Notes: generated from the letters alone by a model not told the origin. Positions 1 to 12,565 are shown, numbered from the stretch's first letter. The stretch is 64,000 nucleotides of DNA from Euphorbia lathyris (GCF_963576675.1 NC_088913.1:90085001-90149000), one strand, 5' to 3'. Translations and numbers: made by a program.

Positions 1-560
1 CAGGTGAAGAATTCGGAGATTGAGAAAGATGTGTACTTTGAAGAATACACAGAAGCTAGTCATCGAATGAATGAACTTGAAGCAAAGGTGAAGAACATGA
101 GCGATCGATTAATTGTCAGAAACCGGAGAGCTAAAGAGAGCAGCTTTCTCATGTTTTACTCCAATTAAACGCTTTACAAGGAGAGCTACTTTGTGTTCAG
201 AACTTGCTATTGTTTCAGATATGACACATAATACGAACAAGCTCAAATCTGATTTGAAAGACAAGGAAGAGGAAAACTCTTATTAAGCATTTCAAATTGG
301 GGTAATGGAAACCGAAATGAATCAGTTAAAACACGAACTCAAGAACGCAAATGATAAGGTAAGTCATTTGAATTTCGAAGTGGAGACGGTGATAGATGAG
401 TTGAAGGTGGCAAAAACAGAAATGGAAGAAGAACTTGCAGCAGCTGAAGGAAGAGGTAGAAAAGTGAACTGTTAAAATCATCGATCAGATCCCTGAACTA
501 GCAAGAACAAGGGCAGAAGCAACAAAGAGAGCAAGAAATTTACAGTACAGCATATAAATA
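1..560 (+). pseudogene. Remnant of a coiled-coil protein gene
   Basis: Short stretches of heptad-rich, Glu/Lys-rich coding sequence are visible in more than one frame. Frame 1 from base 1 encodes KNSEIEKDVYFEEYTEASHR and then MNELEAKVKNMSDR before a stop near 168. A further stretch at about 220-465 reads NKLKSDLKDKEEENS, then METEMNQLKHELKNANDK and VIDELKVAKTEMEEELAAAE, broken by stops and frameshifts. The composition resembles long plant coiled-coil proteins such as those related to ROP interactors or WEB/PMI proteins, but no diagnostic motif is present and I cannot name a family. It begins at the window edge, so upstream exons may exist. The stops argue for a pseudogene, although unrecognised introns could explain part of the interruption. 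Confidence 0.4.
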
Positions 561-1962
561 CTATTTTTACATTTCATGGCATAGTATCCACAATCAATAA
601 ACTTATGAGATTGAAAATTCATTTGAACAACTTAACGATTTTAGCAAAAAAACTAAACAACTAACATGGTCTATCAATGAAATCCAATTTTACATCTAAA
701 GAGGAGATTAAGAAACTATAAAGACCACGATAAAAAGCATAAAGCCCATTGACCCCCAAAATTACGAAGTCAAAACAATTAGCTCCTCATTCTCCTCAAA
801 TCATTAAAAAGGCTCCTAAACTTGGCAAAACCGACAATTAAATTCAATAAATGAAAATTATAACAGAACATCCAAAACCCAATATCAGCAGCTAGTCTGT
901 TAATTTTAGGTGTCCAAAACTTACTCCACTACAACTTCAATTCAGACATGTTTCACAAAACATTCCCGATGATTTAACAAAAAGTGTAGAATATAAAAGG
1001 CAACAAGTTTTGAAATAGAACATCCAAATTTTGTAAGAGGGTCCAACCAAAAAAACAAGAGCACCCCAGCCTTTAATGGCAAGATTAAACTTACATATGC
1101 TTTAGCAATTTAAAAAACCCTAGAAATCAAATCATATTAATGAAACATCATATCAATGAAACAACTAATTATAAGAAACACATCACATTAGAAAATAAAT
1201 CAAAATAAATTTCAAACAAAGGTGGAAAGCAAAACCCTAGAAACCCTAGAAATCTTGAAAATGCAAATTCTTGTAAGCAATAAAGAATTAAAGTCACCTC
1301 TCTCTCGGGAGTGAAATTTTGCTGGTTGCTTTTCTCTCCACACAATCCTCTAGTTTGCGGTTGGAGTAGTCAATTAGAAGAAAAACAAACAAAAAAAAAT
1401 ACAATACAAGAAAGGGAAGTAACAACAGGGATGGACGGTGAGGAAATGTGTGAACCGAAAAGGAATTCGTACCTAGATTTTGATCTGCAGTGAAAAACCA
1501 TGGAAGACCTAAAAGGCAGACCAAAGGAGAGAACGCTTCTCCGTCCTGATGTCTGGACACCTGGAGAGACAATATGCTAATTTTTTATTTATGGTAGGTA
1601 TAAGCTACCAAAAAAGGTCTAGATTTTTAGAGAAGTTCAATTTAGGCTCCACGTATAAAATAGCATCAATATATGCCTAATATTTAAAAAAAAAACCCCT
1701 AAATTTATACTTTATTCCTTTATTTTATTATTTTATTTCTTTTCATTTATATTTATGTCTTTCTTTTTGTAATAATTAGTAAGAATAATGTTAATGTTAG
1801 TCTTTATATAGGGGCAATTTTGCGGCCCACTTTTTGGGCCTTATAATTGGATTACCAAACTAATGTTTTTTTTTATGAGATTACCAAACTAATGTTGATT
1901 GGTAACATAATGACTAAATTTTTTTCATCTTTAATTTTAGTCATAAACTATTAATTTTCTTA
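561..1962. other. AT-rich intergenic DNA with three telo-boxes
   Basis: No coding region of convincing quality is visible. Telo-box motifs (AAACCCTA) occur at 1115-1122, 1232-1239 and 1241-1248. In plants these mark promoters or 5' leaders of growth-related genes, but no adjacent gene is recognisable, so a regulatory role is only a possibility. A short direct duplication of GATTACCAAACTAATGTT lies near 1850-1895. Confidence 0.4.
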
Positions 1963-1964
1963 TA

Positions 1965-2484
1965 CAGTAAAACCTCTATATAGGAATACTTTATATAAGA
2001 ATAACCTCCAATTTGTTATAAAAAATTTCGGTCCCAACTTGGGCCGGTTATAAATAAGAATAACCTCCCAAATGTTAATTGTTATACATAATCCAAGTCC
2101 CACCTTTAGAAACTATACCTCTATATAGGAATAATTATGTAAATAATGTATATATGTATTAAGGATTTAAACAAAATTTATTAAAAAATTTAAAAATTAT
2201 TGAGATTAAATATGAGTTGGCACACAAATTCCAACTTTAACTATAAATTCTTACCATTTTCCCATAAAACTCTTTTCTTTATGTATTGGAAACTAAACTC
2301 AAAACTTTTCCAATTCTTTAGGTATTGGAAATAAAACTCGTAGACTTGATATGTTAAAATTAAATTTATAAACTTTAAGTGTTGATTTTTTTTTTTTTGG
2401 TACCAAACTCTATATAAGAATAACCTCCCAATTGTTATACAAATTGTCCGGTCCCAAACGTATTCCTATATAGAGGTTTTACTG
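1965..2484. mobile_element. Emigrant/pogo-like MITE, 520 bp
   Basis: The two ends are perfect 25-bp inverted repeats beginning CAGTAAAACCTCTATATAGG (1965-1989 and 2460-2484), flanked by a TA duplication at 1963-1964 and 2485-2486. This terminus and TA target are those of the Emigrant/Lemi1 pogo-like family of plants. The interior carries partial repeats of the same end, with AAGAATAACCTCC at about 1997 and 2417, and no transposase coding sequence. It is a non-autonomous element. It sits exactly where a duplicated copy of the latex-protein upstream region begins (from 2487). Confidence 0.9.
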
Positions 2485-2486
2485 TA

Positions 2487-2553
2487 GTGATAATTCAGTT
2501 TTATGCTTAATTTAATTTGCACCTTGATTAATCAACTGCTCTTGGTATATGTA
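2487..2553 (-). repeat. Duplicate of latex-protein gene 5' flank, left piece
   Basis: This stretch matches the sequence just upstream of the start codon of the gene at 15691-16386 (compare 16386-16446). Both read AATTCAGTTTTATGC, then a few bases later TTTGCACCTTGATTAAT. The base corresponding to the first base of the ATG reading is changed (GAT instead of CAT on the plus strand), and no exon 1 is present on its left. It continues at 5262 after the Helitron. Confidence 0.8.
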
Positions 2554-5261
2554 TCTATACTATATATAATAGCGGAAGCAGAGAAAAATAAGGAAAAGTG
2601 TTTTAGAGACATTTTTGATGAGTTGTCGACGTAGTAAAAAATCAAGATTAAAAAGATTTAATTAATAAAAAATAATAGATTTATCTTTATAATAAATTAA
2701 ATAATTATTAACCCATTAATGAAAATAATAAAAGAAAGTAAGAGTTAGAAAGTAAGAGTCACGGGAAGATGAAAAAACACAAAGCAAATGACATCCAAAA
2801 GTCACAAATAAATTTCTATATAAAGCATGATAGATAGTATTCCGCCATTATATTCATTGGTCATGATAGATAGTATTATATTTTTTTTTTGATCAGAGAT
2901 AGTATAGTATTATATTTCTGAAGGTAATTATTCGATTTTTTTTTCATATGTTGTAGTTATTTTGTTCTCAATTGTGTTGTTGTTTTATTTTTTATTAAAC
3001 AATAGTTGTTATAGTTTCATCTTTCAGATCCATTTCTGTCGTTACCCAGGTTCTATACCTCTCGCTACCTTATCAATGTTTTTCTTTTTTATTTGTCTTT
3101 TTTTTTTCAAACTGATATCTCCAATTGAAGAAACCCGATAGAAATAGAAGATGCATGTACAACTAAAATCGGAAAACACAAAAGTTTCAAAAATTACAAG
3201 AAATTCTTACGTTTCTCAAGGTAATTATTCGATTTTTTTCATATGTTGTAGTTATTTTTGTTCTCAATTGTGTTATTGTTTTATTTTTATTAAACAACAG
3301 TTGTAATAGTTTCATCTTTCAGAGATGAAATTCCATTTCTATCGTTACTCAGGTTCCATACCTTTCGCTACCTTATCCATGTTTTCTTTTTTATTTGTTT
3401 TTTTTTTCAAAATGACTAAAATAAAGATTTTATATATTTGCATTTTTTTTAGTATATGTTGCTAGGTGTTATCGTTTCGATTGTTAACTCTAACTAAATT
3501 TATATTTTCGGCTTTATATGAACTAAATTTGTAGCTTTAATTGAAGTTAGATTAATTTTTCTAATTCGAAACCTGTTGAAATTCACTCATTTTTTTTAGT
3601 TTGAGTTTTATCTAACTGATATGGATTGTATTTTTTATTTTTATATATTTTGGTACAAATAGATATAAAGTTTCACACAATAGTTGTTCATTGAAGTTTG
3701 AGACATATTGAATAAAATATTAAAGAGGTATTGAAATATTATACTTATAAGGAAGTTTATTTCAATTATAAATTATGTTATATTATTATTATTATTATCA
3801 AGAAGTTATTTTTTTCAGTTCTCTAGACAAAGAGATTGTAAACATCTAATGCACTTGATAAGGTGTTTATTCTTGAAGAATTTGGATTATGCTAGATACG
3901 AATTCAAAATGAACGTAAATAAAAATAAAATTTGATGCTCAAAATCCTAAAAATGTACATTAATTATGAGATATTGAGATAATTGATTTTGCAACGTTGG
4001 CTTACATAGTTTCAAACTATTATATTATGGTTTGTACAAAATTGTTGGTATTTCAAGAGTTTTTAACATATGAAAATGAAACATGATCATAGGACAAGTT
4101 GTTGGAAAGTATTAATTAAAAAATATTATTATTTGAATCTCTTCAAATTCTCAAATATTGAGCATAATGATTCTAATTAATAGAATTAATTTACATATTA
4201 ATTATAAAACTTTTTTTTTGTACTAAGTAGACTTAATACTTCATTAAGAAAAAATAAATTTTAATTAATGAGCAAAAAATATTTCCACTCTCCTCTTTAT
4301 ATGCTTATATCTTGACATTCTATCTTATTTTCGAAAAAAAAACGAGAGTAAGATAGTTCTCTTCTAATTATCTTTTTTGTCCATTCATTTTTGTTTTCTA
4401 TTCTTTTATTTGTTTTTCTTGCTTACAAAATTCAAGAATATATAATTATTAGAAAATATTAATGAAATCAAATAAGTGATATCTGCGAGCGTGACTGATA
4501 TTCTATATAGTGAACGAATGAAGAACAAATTGATTGACTTACTTGATGAGATATCACGATAGAAAAATATGAGAAATCATCACCTTAAGCTGATTCAATT
4601 GGATATATTGGGTTATTATAGCATAATGAATAATTGAATTCGAATACTTGGTGATCATGAAATTCCAATAAGGAAGATGATTATCATCAAGATGAATTTG
4701 TGACTAATTCTTATAAATTTTATTTTTTTATATGTAACATATTAAATTGATAAAGTTTCTTCATGTGGAACATTAGAAAAGTATTGATTGTAATAGTTTA
4801 TAGCATAATATATTGATGTTGCTTCCACTTTAACATAGATTGTAATTCTTTTGTATCGTAAATATAATATTTAATTTTAATTGTAGTTTAATCCAATTTT
4901 TGGTTTTCATTATATTCTAATATATTTCTTAACTAATCTCCTATTTTATTATTATTGTTTCATAAAATTCCAAAATATGAAAATGTATTAAAATTACTAA
5001 AAAGTACAAATCATTGAATTTTGTAAAAATAAATAAATCATTCACCTTTAATTAATATTCTATAAAAAATAATCAATTATTTTCAAAATTAATTTAATTT
5101 GAATTATCAATAAAAATATATATTAATTTCAAATATACATAATATAAAAAAAATTCATAGCATGATATAAAATTACTTAAAAGTAAATATATCAATTTAT
5201 TTATTTATCTAAATTATATAAAAATTTCGTATCCCGTGCATCGCACGGGGTTTAGACTAGT
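2554..5261 (+). mobile_element. Non-autonomous Helitron 1
   Basis: The 5' end is TCTATACTATATATAATAG at 2554. The 3' end is a hairpin (CCCGTGC at 5234-5240, GCACGGG at 5244-5250), a 7-bp spacer and CTAG at 5258-5261. The element lies between A (2553) and T (5262), as Helitrons do. The related locus at 16440-16470 keeps the uninterrupted sequence GTATGTATTTATAGTAATTT, which is an empty site confirming both ends to the base. There is no Rep or helicase coding sequence. The interior has a repeat of about 190 bp in two copies (about 2925-3110 and 3221-3410). Confidence 0.93.
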
Positions 5262-5997
5262 TTATACTAATTTCAGAGATCATGTGATGTGAGCATTGAA
5301 TAAAACGTTGGATTCATAATTGATGTGATTAAATAGAGACTCTGTAGGTTCCACAGTAGTTAGATAGTCAGTCAACATATTGCATTTATAGTATTAATAA
5401 AGTCTAGGATTCATAATTGATGTAATTAATGATTTAAATGTTGATTCAGACTCTACAAATTCCTTAGTAGACACTCATGCAAAATCCAATCCATATTGTC
5501 AGCCAATCTGCATTGCTGTGGTTAAAAGATTTCCATGCCAAAAACAAAAGAAAACGGATTTTAGTTGGAAAAGCTGTGTTAAAGACGGGTAAAGTAATGT
5601 CAACGGGCTTTTTGTAGTAAAATTAGAGGTTTGAGTCACTTTAAAGGTTAAGAGTGATGTTTGGTGAAAAGAGGTTTGAAATAGTTTATTAGATCCAAAA
5701 AGCTAACTATATGAGTTTTTTCAATTAACTTATTACTCCATCTCTTTCAGAATCATGTCAACAATTAATAAAGCCTCGAATTCCTAATTAATGTAATTAA
5801 TGATTTAAATGTGGATTCAGACTCTACAAATTCCTTACTAGACACTAATGCAAAATCCAATGCATATTATCATATTATCAGCCAATTTGCATTGCTGTAG
5901 CCTGTGGTTATAAGATTTCCATAAAAAAAAACGGATTTTAGTTGGAAAAGTTGTTTTAAAGTCTGGTAAAACAATCTCAAAATGATTTATAAGACCC

Positions 5998-6215
5998 GGT
6001 TGTTTGACTTGCTGTTTGTTGTTTCCTGTTACTGTTTGCTATTTGATGTTTGAAAAGGCTGCTTTTCTAAAAAGCAAAGATTTCCTATTTTTATAAAAAG
6101 CTAGTTTTCAGCTACAAAAGGCAAACAGGAAATGTCTAACCAAACACATAAAACTCTCATTTTCGAAGTGAAAATGCAAACATAAACTCGAAAAGTAGCA
6201 ACCAAACACCTCCAT
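5998..6215. mobile_element. Foldback element, copy 1
   Basis: A pair of imperfect inverted arms starts GGTTGTTTGACTTGCTGTTT and ends AAAAGTAGCAACCAAACACC. The arms match in reverse order the element at 16808-17093, which occupies the equivalent position in the related upstream region. The ends (GTGTTTGGTT type) resemble hAT-type non-autonomous elements. No clean TSD is readable, so the class is tentative. Confidence 0.6.
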
Positions 6216-6439
6216 AGTCTTTTTATACTTGCCGATCTTGCGGCACTATCACAGCTTTGTCCATGACATTGACAAGGATATGTGGTGAAAGATTGTGTTC
6301 GTGACAATATGCTAACATACTATGGTTCTATGAACGTCGACATGCTCTTGTAACATCCATTTTTTTTAGACCGTCTCATATGTTCATGCGGGTGTATTTA
6401 GTGAGAATCAGATATATATATTTCTAGCAATTTTAGAAT

Positions 6440-6573
6440 CATGTGAACAATTAATAAAATGCAGGATTCATAATTAATGCAGTTAATAATCAAGACTCTA
6501 TAGATTCATGTGAATAATTAATAAAATGCAGGATTCATAATTAATGCAGTTAATAATCAAGACTCTATAGATT
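6440..6573. repeat. Two-copy 67-bp tandem repeat
   Basis: CATGTGAA(C/T)AATTAATAAAATG and the following bases through CTCTATAGATT occur twice, at 6440-6506 and 6507-6573, with one or two differences. It is a local duplication inside the duplicated upstream region. Confidence 0.85.
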
Positions 6574-6624
6574 CCATAGTAGTTAGACGATCGGTCAATA
6601 TATAGTTATGAATATTGTATTTTA

Positions 6625-6887
6625 CTCTCTCTGTTTCATTTTAATTGTTTTTTAAGGTTTCTACACACATATTAAGAAACCTATTAATTAGCCTAAAAAG
6701 TAGTTAAACATTACCTTATTACCCTCTTGCAATTAATGCTTAAATGTCTCTGCAAATTTCTCTCTCTTATTATATGAGGACAAAGTTGGAAAAAACACAT
6801 TTAATGCACCTTGAAAAGTGTAAAACGTCAAATAATTTGAAACAAAAATTTTTCCCCAAAACGTCAATTATTATGAAACGGATGGAG
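6625..6887. mobile_element. Stowaway MITE, 263 bp
   Basis: The termini are CTCTCTCTGTTTCATTTTAA (left) and the complementary ATTATGAAACGGATGGAG (right), flanked by TA at 6623-6624 and 6888-6889. This is the Stowaway (Tc1/mariner-derived) terminal sequence and target. No coding sequence is present. Confidence 0.88.
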
Positions 6888-6938
6888 TATATAGTAATTT
6901 CAGAATCATGTGAACCTACGCACTGTCATTTGCTATAA

Positions 6939-9900
6939 CTAGTATTGTGCCCGCGCGTTGCGCGGGTGGATAATTTTTTTTACAACATTTTAATATTTTT
7001 TAAATTTTATATCATTTAAATATAGGGATACAATTAATATTTTGTTCTAAAATAATTTAAATTTATAAATTATAAATAAATTAACATACATATCTTTATA
7101 ATTGCTTGATAATAGGTTTTGGAAGTTGTTGAAATCATAATCTATTGGCATGTTTGCAAGGGTCATTCCTTTCCGTTCTTGCATAATATTTTTCTATATA
7201 ATTTTGCAATTCTAAAATATTTACTACACTTTGTGGCGATATTTTTCAATCAAATTCTAGTTCTCCTAAAAAAAATTTCTTGTACTTTAAAAAATCTTTG
7301 ATAAATCCATGAATTTGAAATAAGCATGTCTTTTTTTTTAAAATTTTATTTGGTTTATATAGTAGTTCGGAGGTTTAAATATTGTGTTAATTATTACAAT
7401 GAAAAAATAAATGTATTATAAATTTTTTTAGTTCTATTGGTTTTAATGTTGTTAAATGAATGAAATTTGAATGGATCCTTACATATTTTTTTTATCGTTA
7501 TATAATTTATTTTGGTTGGATATTTTGTAAGTTATTTTATTATATCTATTAAATATAAATATAATTTTTTCAATTAAGTTGGCTTTAATGCTATTTATTA
7601 AAGTTAAATGAATGAAATTTGAATGGACCTTACATATTTTTTTTTGTTAATGTGTTATAAAAAAAAATCAGTCACATTTGTTTTAATGATATTTATTAAA
7701 GTTAAATAAAGGGAATTTGAATAGATCCTTACACATATTTTTATCGTTATATAAATTTTTTTTCGCTGTGATATTTTATAAGTTATTTTATTCTCTATAC
7801 TATATATAATTACGGAAGCAGAGAGAAATGAGAAGAAGTGTTTTAGAGGTCTTTTTGATGAGTTGTCAACGTAGTAAAAAATCAGATTAAAAATATTTAA
7901 TTAATTAAAAATAATAAATTTATATTTATAATATATTAAATAATTACTAGCCTATTAATTAAAATAATAAAAGAAAGCAAGAGTTACGAGAAGATGAAAA
8001 AACACAAAGCAAAAGAAATCCAAAAGTCACATATAAACTTCTATATAAAGCATGATAGATAGTATTCCACCATTATATTCATTGGTCATGACATATAGTA
8101 TTATATTTCTGAAGGTAAATATTCGATTTTTTTTTTCCATATGTTGTAGTTATTTTGTTCTCAATTATGTTGTTGTTTTATTTTTATTAAACAATAGTTG
8201 TTATAGTTTCATCTTTCAGATTCATTTCTGTTGTTACCCAAGTTCTATACCTCTCGTTATCTTATCCATGTTTTCTTTTTTATTTGTTTTTTTTTTCCAA
8301 ACTGATAGCTTCAATTGAAGAAATCCGACAGAAATAGAAGATGCATGAACAACTAAAACCGGAAAACACAAAAGTGTCAAAAATTACAAGAAATTCTTAT
8401 GTTTCTCAAGGTAATTATTCGATTTTTTTTCATATGTTGTAGTTATTTTTGTTCTCAATTATGTTGTTGTTTTCTTTTTATTAAACAATAGTTGTTATAG
8501 TTTCATTTTTCAGAGATGAAATTCCATTTCTGTCGTTACCCAGGTTCCATACCTCTCGCTACCTTATCCATGTTTTCTTTTTTATTTGTCTTTTTTTTTT
8601 CAAAATGACTAAAATAAAGATTTTATAAATTTGTATTCTTTTTTAATATATGTTGCTAGGTGTTATCGTTTCGATTGCTAACTCTTAACTAAAATTTAGA
8701 TTTTCGGCTTTATATGAACTCAATTTTTGGTTTTCTCAATTGTGCTGTTGTTTTATTTTTATTAAACAATTGTTATTATAGTTTCATATTTCAGAGATGA
8801 AATTCCATTTCTGTCGTTATCCAGATTCCATACCACTCGCTATGTTATCCATGTTTTCTTTTTTATTTATTTATTTTTCAAAATGTCTAAAATAAAGATT
8901 TTGTATATTTGCATTCTTTTTTAGTATATGTTCCTAGGTGTTATCATTTTGATTGTTAACTCTAATTAAAATTTAGATTTTCGGCTTTTTATGAACTCAA
9001 TTTTTAGTTTTAATTGAAGTTAGATTAATTTTTCTAATTCGGAACATGTTGAAATCCACTCATTTTTTTTAGTTTGAGTTTAGCTAATTGATATGGATTG
9101 TATTTTTTTTTATGCATTTTGATACAAATAGATATAAAGTTTCACACGATAGTTGTTCATTGAAGTTTGAGACATATTAAATAAAATATTAAAGAGATAT
9201 TGGAATATTATACTTACAATGAAGTTTATTTCAATATAAATTATGTTATATTATTATTATTATTATTATGAAGAAGTTATTTTTTTTCCAATTTTCTAGA
9301 CAAGGAGATTGTAAGCGTCTAATACGTTTGATAAGATGTTTATTCTTGAAGAATGTGGATTATGCTAGATACGAATTCAAAATCAAGGTAAATAAAAATA
9401 AATTTTGATGCTCAAAATCCTAAAAATGTACATTAATTATGGATATTGAGATAATTGTTTTTGCAACATTGGTTTATATAATTTTTAACTATTATATTAT
9501 GTTTCGTACAAAATTGTTAGTATTTCAAGAGTTTTTAACAGATGAAAATGAAATATAATCATAGGACAAATTATTGAAAAATATTAATTAAGAAAATATT
9601 ATTATTTGAATCTCTTCAAATTCTCAAATGTTGAGCATAATGATTCTAATTAATATAATTAATTTCACATATTAATTATAAAACGCTTTTTTTGTACTGA
9701 GTGGTTACAATTGCGATTTAATTCTATTTAACTAAAATTAATTTATGGACTTAATACTTCATTAAGAAAAAATAAAATGTTTAATTAATGGGCAAAAAAT
9801 ATTTTCACTCTCATCTTTATACGCTTATGTCTCGACATTCTCTCTTATTTTTTTTTAAAAAAACCCGAGAGGAAGATGGTTCTCTCCTAATTATCTTTTT

Positions 9901-11248
9901 CGTCCCTTCATTTTTTTTCAATTCTTTTATTTGTTTTTCTTGCTTACAAAATTCAAGAATATATAATTATTAGAAAATATTAATGAAGTCAAATAAGTGA
10001 TATCTGCGAGTACGGCTGATATTCTATATAGTGAAAGAATGAAGAACAAAATGATTGAATGTCTTGATGAGATATTACGAGATGAAAATAGGAGAAATCA
10101 TCATCTTAAACTGATTCAATTAGATATATTGGGTTATTGTAGCAGAATGAATAATTGAATTCGAATACTTGGTGATCATGAAATTCCATCAACCAAAATA
10201 ATTATCATCAAGATGAATTTGTGACTAATTCTTACGAATTTTATTTTTTTTATATGTAACATATTGAATTGATAAAGTTTCTTCATATGCAACATTAGAA
10301 AAGTATTGATTGTAATAGTTTATAGAATAATATATTGATGTTGCTTCCATTTTAACATAGATTGTAATTCTTTTTTATCGTAGATATAATATTTAATTTT
10401 AATTGTAGTTTAATTCAATTTTTGTTTAACCTATATTGTAATTCTTTTGTATCGTAAATATAATATTTAATTTTAATTATAGTTTAATTCAATTTTTAGT
10501 TTTTTATTATATTCTAATATATTTCTTAATTAATGTGCTATTTTATCATTATTGTTTCACAGAATATTTGGAATATGAAAATGTATTTAAATTCCTAAAA
10601 AGTACAAATCATTGAATTTTGTAAAAATAAATAAATCATTAATCTTTAGTTAAAATTCTATAATAAAAAAGTAGTCAATTATTTTTAAAATTAATTTAAT
10701 TTGAATTATCATTAAAAAATATATATTTATTTCAAATATACATAATATAAATTTTTTTCATAGCATGATATAAAATTATTTAAAAATAAATATATCAATT
10801 TATTTATTTATCTAAATTATATAAAAGTTTCATACCCCGTGCATCGCACGGGTTTTCGACTAGTATCTATTAAATACAAATACAATTTTTTTAGCAATAT
10901 TGGTTTTAATGCTATTTATTAAAGTTAAAAGAATGGAATTTAAATGGATCCTTATATATTTTTTATCGTCATATAATTTTTTTTTTGAGATATTTTGTAA
11001 GTTATTTTATTATATCTATTAAATATATATTAGATTAGATATAATATTTATAATTTTCCTTTATTACTTAATTGATGGACTATTAATTGAAAATAAATAA
11101 TGTATTAATATAGTACTAATTATATAAAGATAATTAGAACTCATTAATTCATTTATTCTCTTTGCTCCTACGATGCCAACTAAGCGAAAAACCATCTGAA
11201 ACTCCTCTTGCAAATTCTCGCTGCTTCCGTAATTATATATAGTATAGA
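6939..11248 (-). mobile_element. Non-autonomous Helitron 3, split by Helitron 2
   Basis: On the minus strand the 5' end TCTATACTATATATAATTAC starts at 11248. The 3' end has the hairpin CCCGCGC/GCGCGGG (6950-6966) followed by CTAG (6942-6939). The flanks are A (11249 complement) and T (6938 complement), the A^T target of Helitrons. Without the nested element it is about 1.24 kb. The interior holds a tandem repeat with a unit of roughly 150 bp containing AAGTTATTTTATTATATCTA and AAATTTGAATGGA, seen near 7440-7800 and 10864-11040. Helitron 2 is inserted in this repeat. No Rep/helicase is seen. Confidence 0.88.
7794..10863 (+). mobile_element. Non-autonomous Helitron 2, nested in Helitron 3
   Basis: Same family as Helitron 1. 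The 5' end is TCTATACTATATATAATTAC at 7794. The 3' hairpin CCCGTGC/GCACGGG is at 10836-10852 and CTAG at 10860-10863, followed by T. Comparison with neighbouring repeat units of Helitron 3 places the insertion between AGTTATTTTATT(A) and TATCTATTAAA; the base at 7793 is now C. It carries three copies of the internal repeat of about 190 bp (near 8114, 8410 and 8730), against two in Helitron 1. No transposition gene is present. Confidence 0.88.
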
Positions 11249-11321
11249 TAACGTTTTTATGTTTCGTGTCCATGACCATCTCCTTTTTGTATTCGTATTT
11301 TTTTTTTGTTTGAACATCATT
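11249..11321. other. Short spacer right of Helitron 3
   Basis: Flanking DNA that joins base 6938 if the Helitrons are removed. No gene or motif is recognised. Confidence 0.4.
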
Positions 11322-11498
11322 TGTGAAGTGATATAATATTTCTCATTTATTTTCTTTGATTACAACAGTATAAATACAAGCCTATTTATAAGGTACAAAA
11401 CTCATTTAACAACTAGAAAAATTCTTTCCAAATTAAAACACAATTCCTTGTTTTCCAATGATTTTCCTTATTTTAATTAGGAAAATTTATCTATTCTT

Positions 11499-11793
11499 TG
11501 TTTAATTAGTGATTGATTATGAAGAATAGAGAGAGAGATGATCGAACGGTAGAGAGAGAGAGAGGGAGCCGAATTAGGTTAGAGATAGATGATTGAAATA
11601 ATTCTCTTGATTAGGGTTTTCATTGATAGATAGTATTTATATTACGGAGGTATAAACTTATCACACTACTGCAAAGAGTAATTATAAACCTAACACACTA
11701 TTGAGAGTAGTAATACAAGTATAATTCTATACGTATTTAAGTATAATTATTCAGAAGATAATATTAGAGATAATAGGAATATTATCTCTAACA
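11499..11793 (-). repeat. 3' LTR of Copia deletion derivative
   Basis: 295-bp LTR matching 12500-12793 apart from scattered substitutions and a GA-repeat length difference. Bounded by TSD TTCTT on the left and the polypurine tract on the right. Confidence 0.9.
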
Positions 11794-12180
11794 CCCCCTC
11801 CCCCGGCAAGCCGATGCCTATCTTGAACTAGTAGCGGCGAGGGAAACATAACAAACCGCGAGCTGGGTAGCGGCTTGGTTAGAATGTCAGCGACCTGATC
11901 AGCTGTGGGAATGAAGCGAACACTAAGAAAGCCATTCGTAACCTGTTCACGGACAAAGTGGTAATCCAGCTCAATATGTTTCGTTCGAGCATGAAACACA
12001 GGATTTGATGTGAGATAAATGGCACCCACATTATCACACCATAGTTGAACCGGTGTAGGAATTTGAAATCCTAAATCGGAGATAAGGGATCGAATCCATA
12101 GCAACTCCGCAGTGGCGTTTGCAACTGCTTTATATTCACTTTCGGTGGACGAGCGAATAAACCACCATTATATTGTTCGA
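11794..12180 (-). pseudogene. Copia RNase H C-terminal remnant
   Basis: Reading the minus strand from about 12165, the protein [20 protein letters not shown] is followed by [28 protein letters not shown] sequence, [24 protein letters not shown] and a stop at 11751 inside the LTR. These are the hallmark end motifs of Ty1/Copia RNase H: the ESEY acidic pair, the HARTKHIE block and the DI-TKPLP tail. The frame is open through this part, but RT and integrase are absent, so it is a fragment of a polyprotein. The end of the frame runs into the 3' LTR. Confidence 0.85.
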
Positions 12181-12486
12181 ACAAATAGGAGAAGGTGACA
12201 GTGGATTGTTCCGGGGTGGTAAACGGAGATTCAAATCTCCAACCTGAGGATGGCCGCAGAGAGGAAGCCGGCGCCGTAGCAATCATATATTCTGTTCCAA
12301 TATTGGAACCACTGGCCGGCAGAGAAGACGCAACCGACGCAGCGCCTGCCGGTGCATTTACAGCAGCACCAGATGGTGCAGAAAAACTCGTCGCCGCCTC
12401 CTGTTCGGTGTTGGCGGCCGTCTGAATTGAAGGGGAATTGGCGTAGACGATTGCGAGCTGAACCAGAAGGGTTCAAACCGTTACCT
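12181..12486 (-). pseudogene. Probable gag N-terminal remnant of Copia derivative
   Basis: Between the primer site and the RNase H fragment lies a GC-richer stretch that encodes Ala/Ser/Pro/Gly-rich peptides on the minus strand, including ASSLRPSSGWRFESPFTTPE. Position and composition fit the low-complexity start of a Copia gag, but I recognise no conserved gag motif. Several overlapping frames are open on both strands, which is a compositional effect. Confidence 0.4.
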
Positions 12487-12499
12487 GCTCTTGATACAA

Positions 12500-12531
12500 T
12501 GTTTAATTAGTGATTGATTATGAAGAACAGT

Positions 12532-12565
<34 letters not shown>

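Larger units (their letters stand above)
5262..6624 (-). repeat. Duplicated latex-protein upstream DNA, several tandem copies
   Basis: The segment resumes the upstream region interrupted by Helitron 1 and aligns with 16452-17129. Blocks containing TTCATAATTGATGTAATTAA and ATTCAGACTCTACAAATTCC recur near 5408-5465, 5775-5835 and 16617-16675. The part at about 6215-6420 corresponds to 17097-17129 plus 30835-31060. Several rounds of local duplication are therefore visible. No latex-protein exon is found in any of these copies. Confidence 0.75.

Noticed and set aside
3781..3799. (ATT)n run, also near 9247, as a CRISPR-like or regulatory repeat
   Set aside because: Simple microsatellites inside sister Helitrons; no spacers.
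6101..6307. 68-codon minus-strand frame and other 60-90-codon frames in 1-11 kb
   Set aside because: Occur in AT-rich, Helitron or duplicated upstream DNA with no family resemblance; expected by chance.
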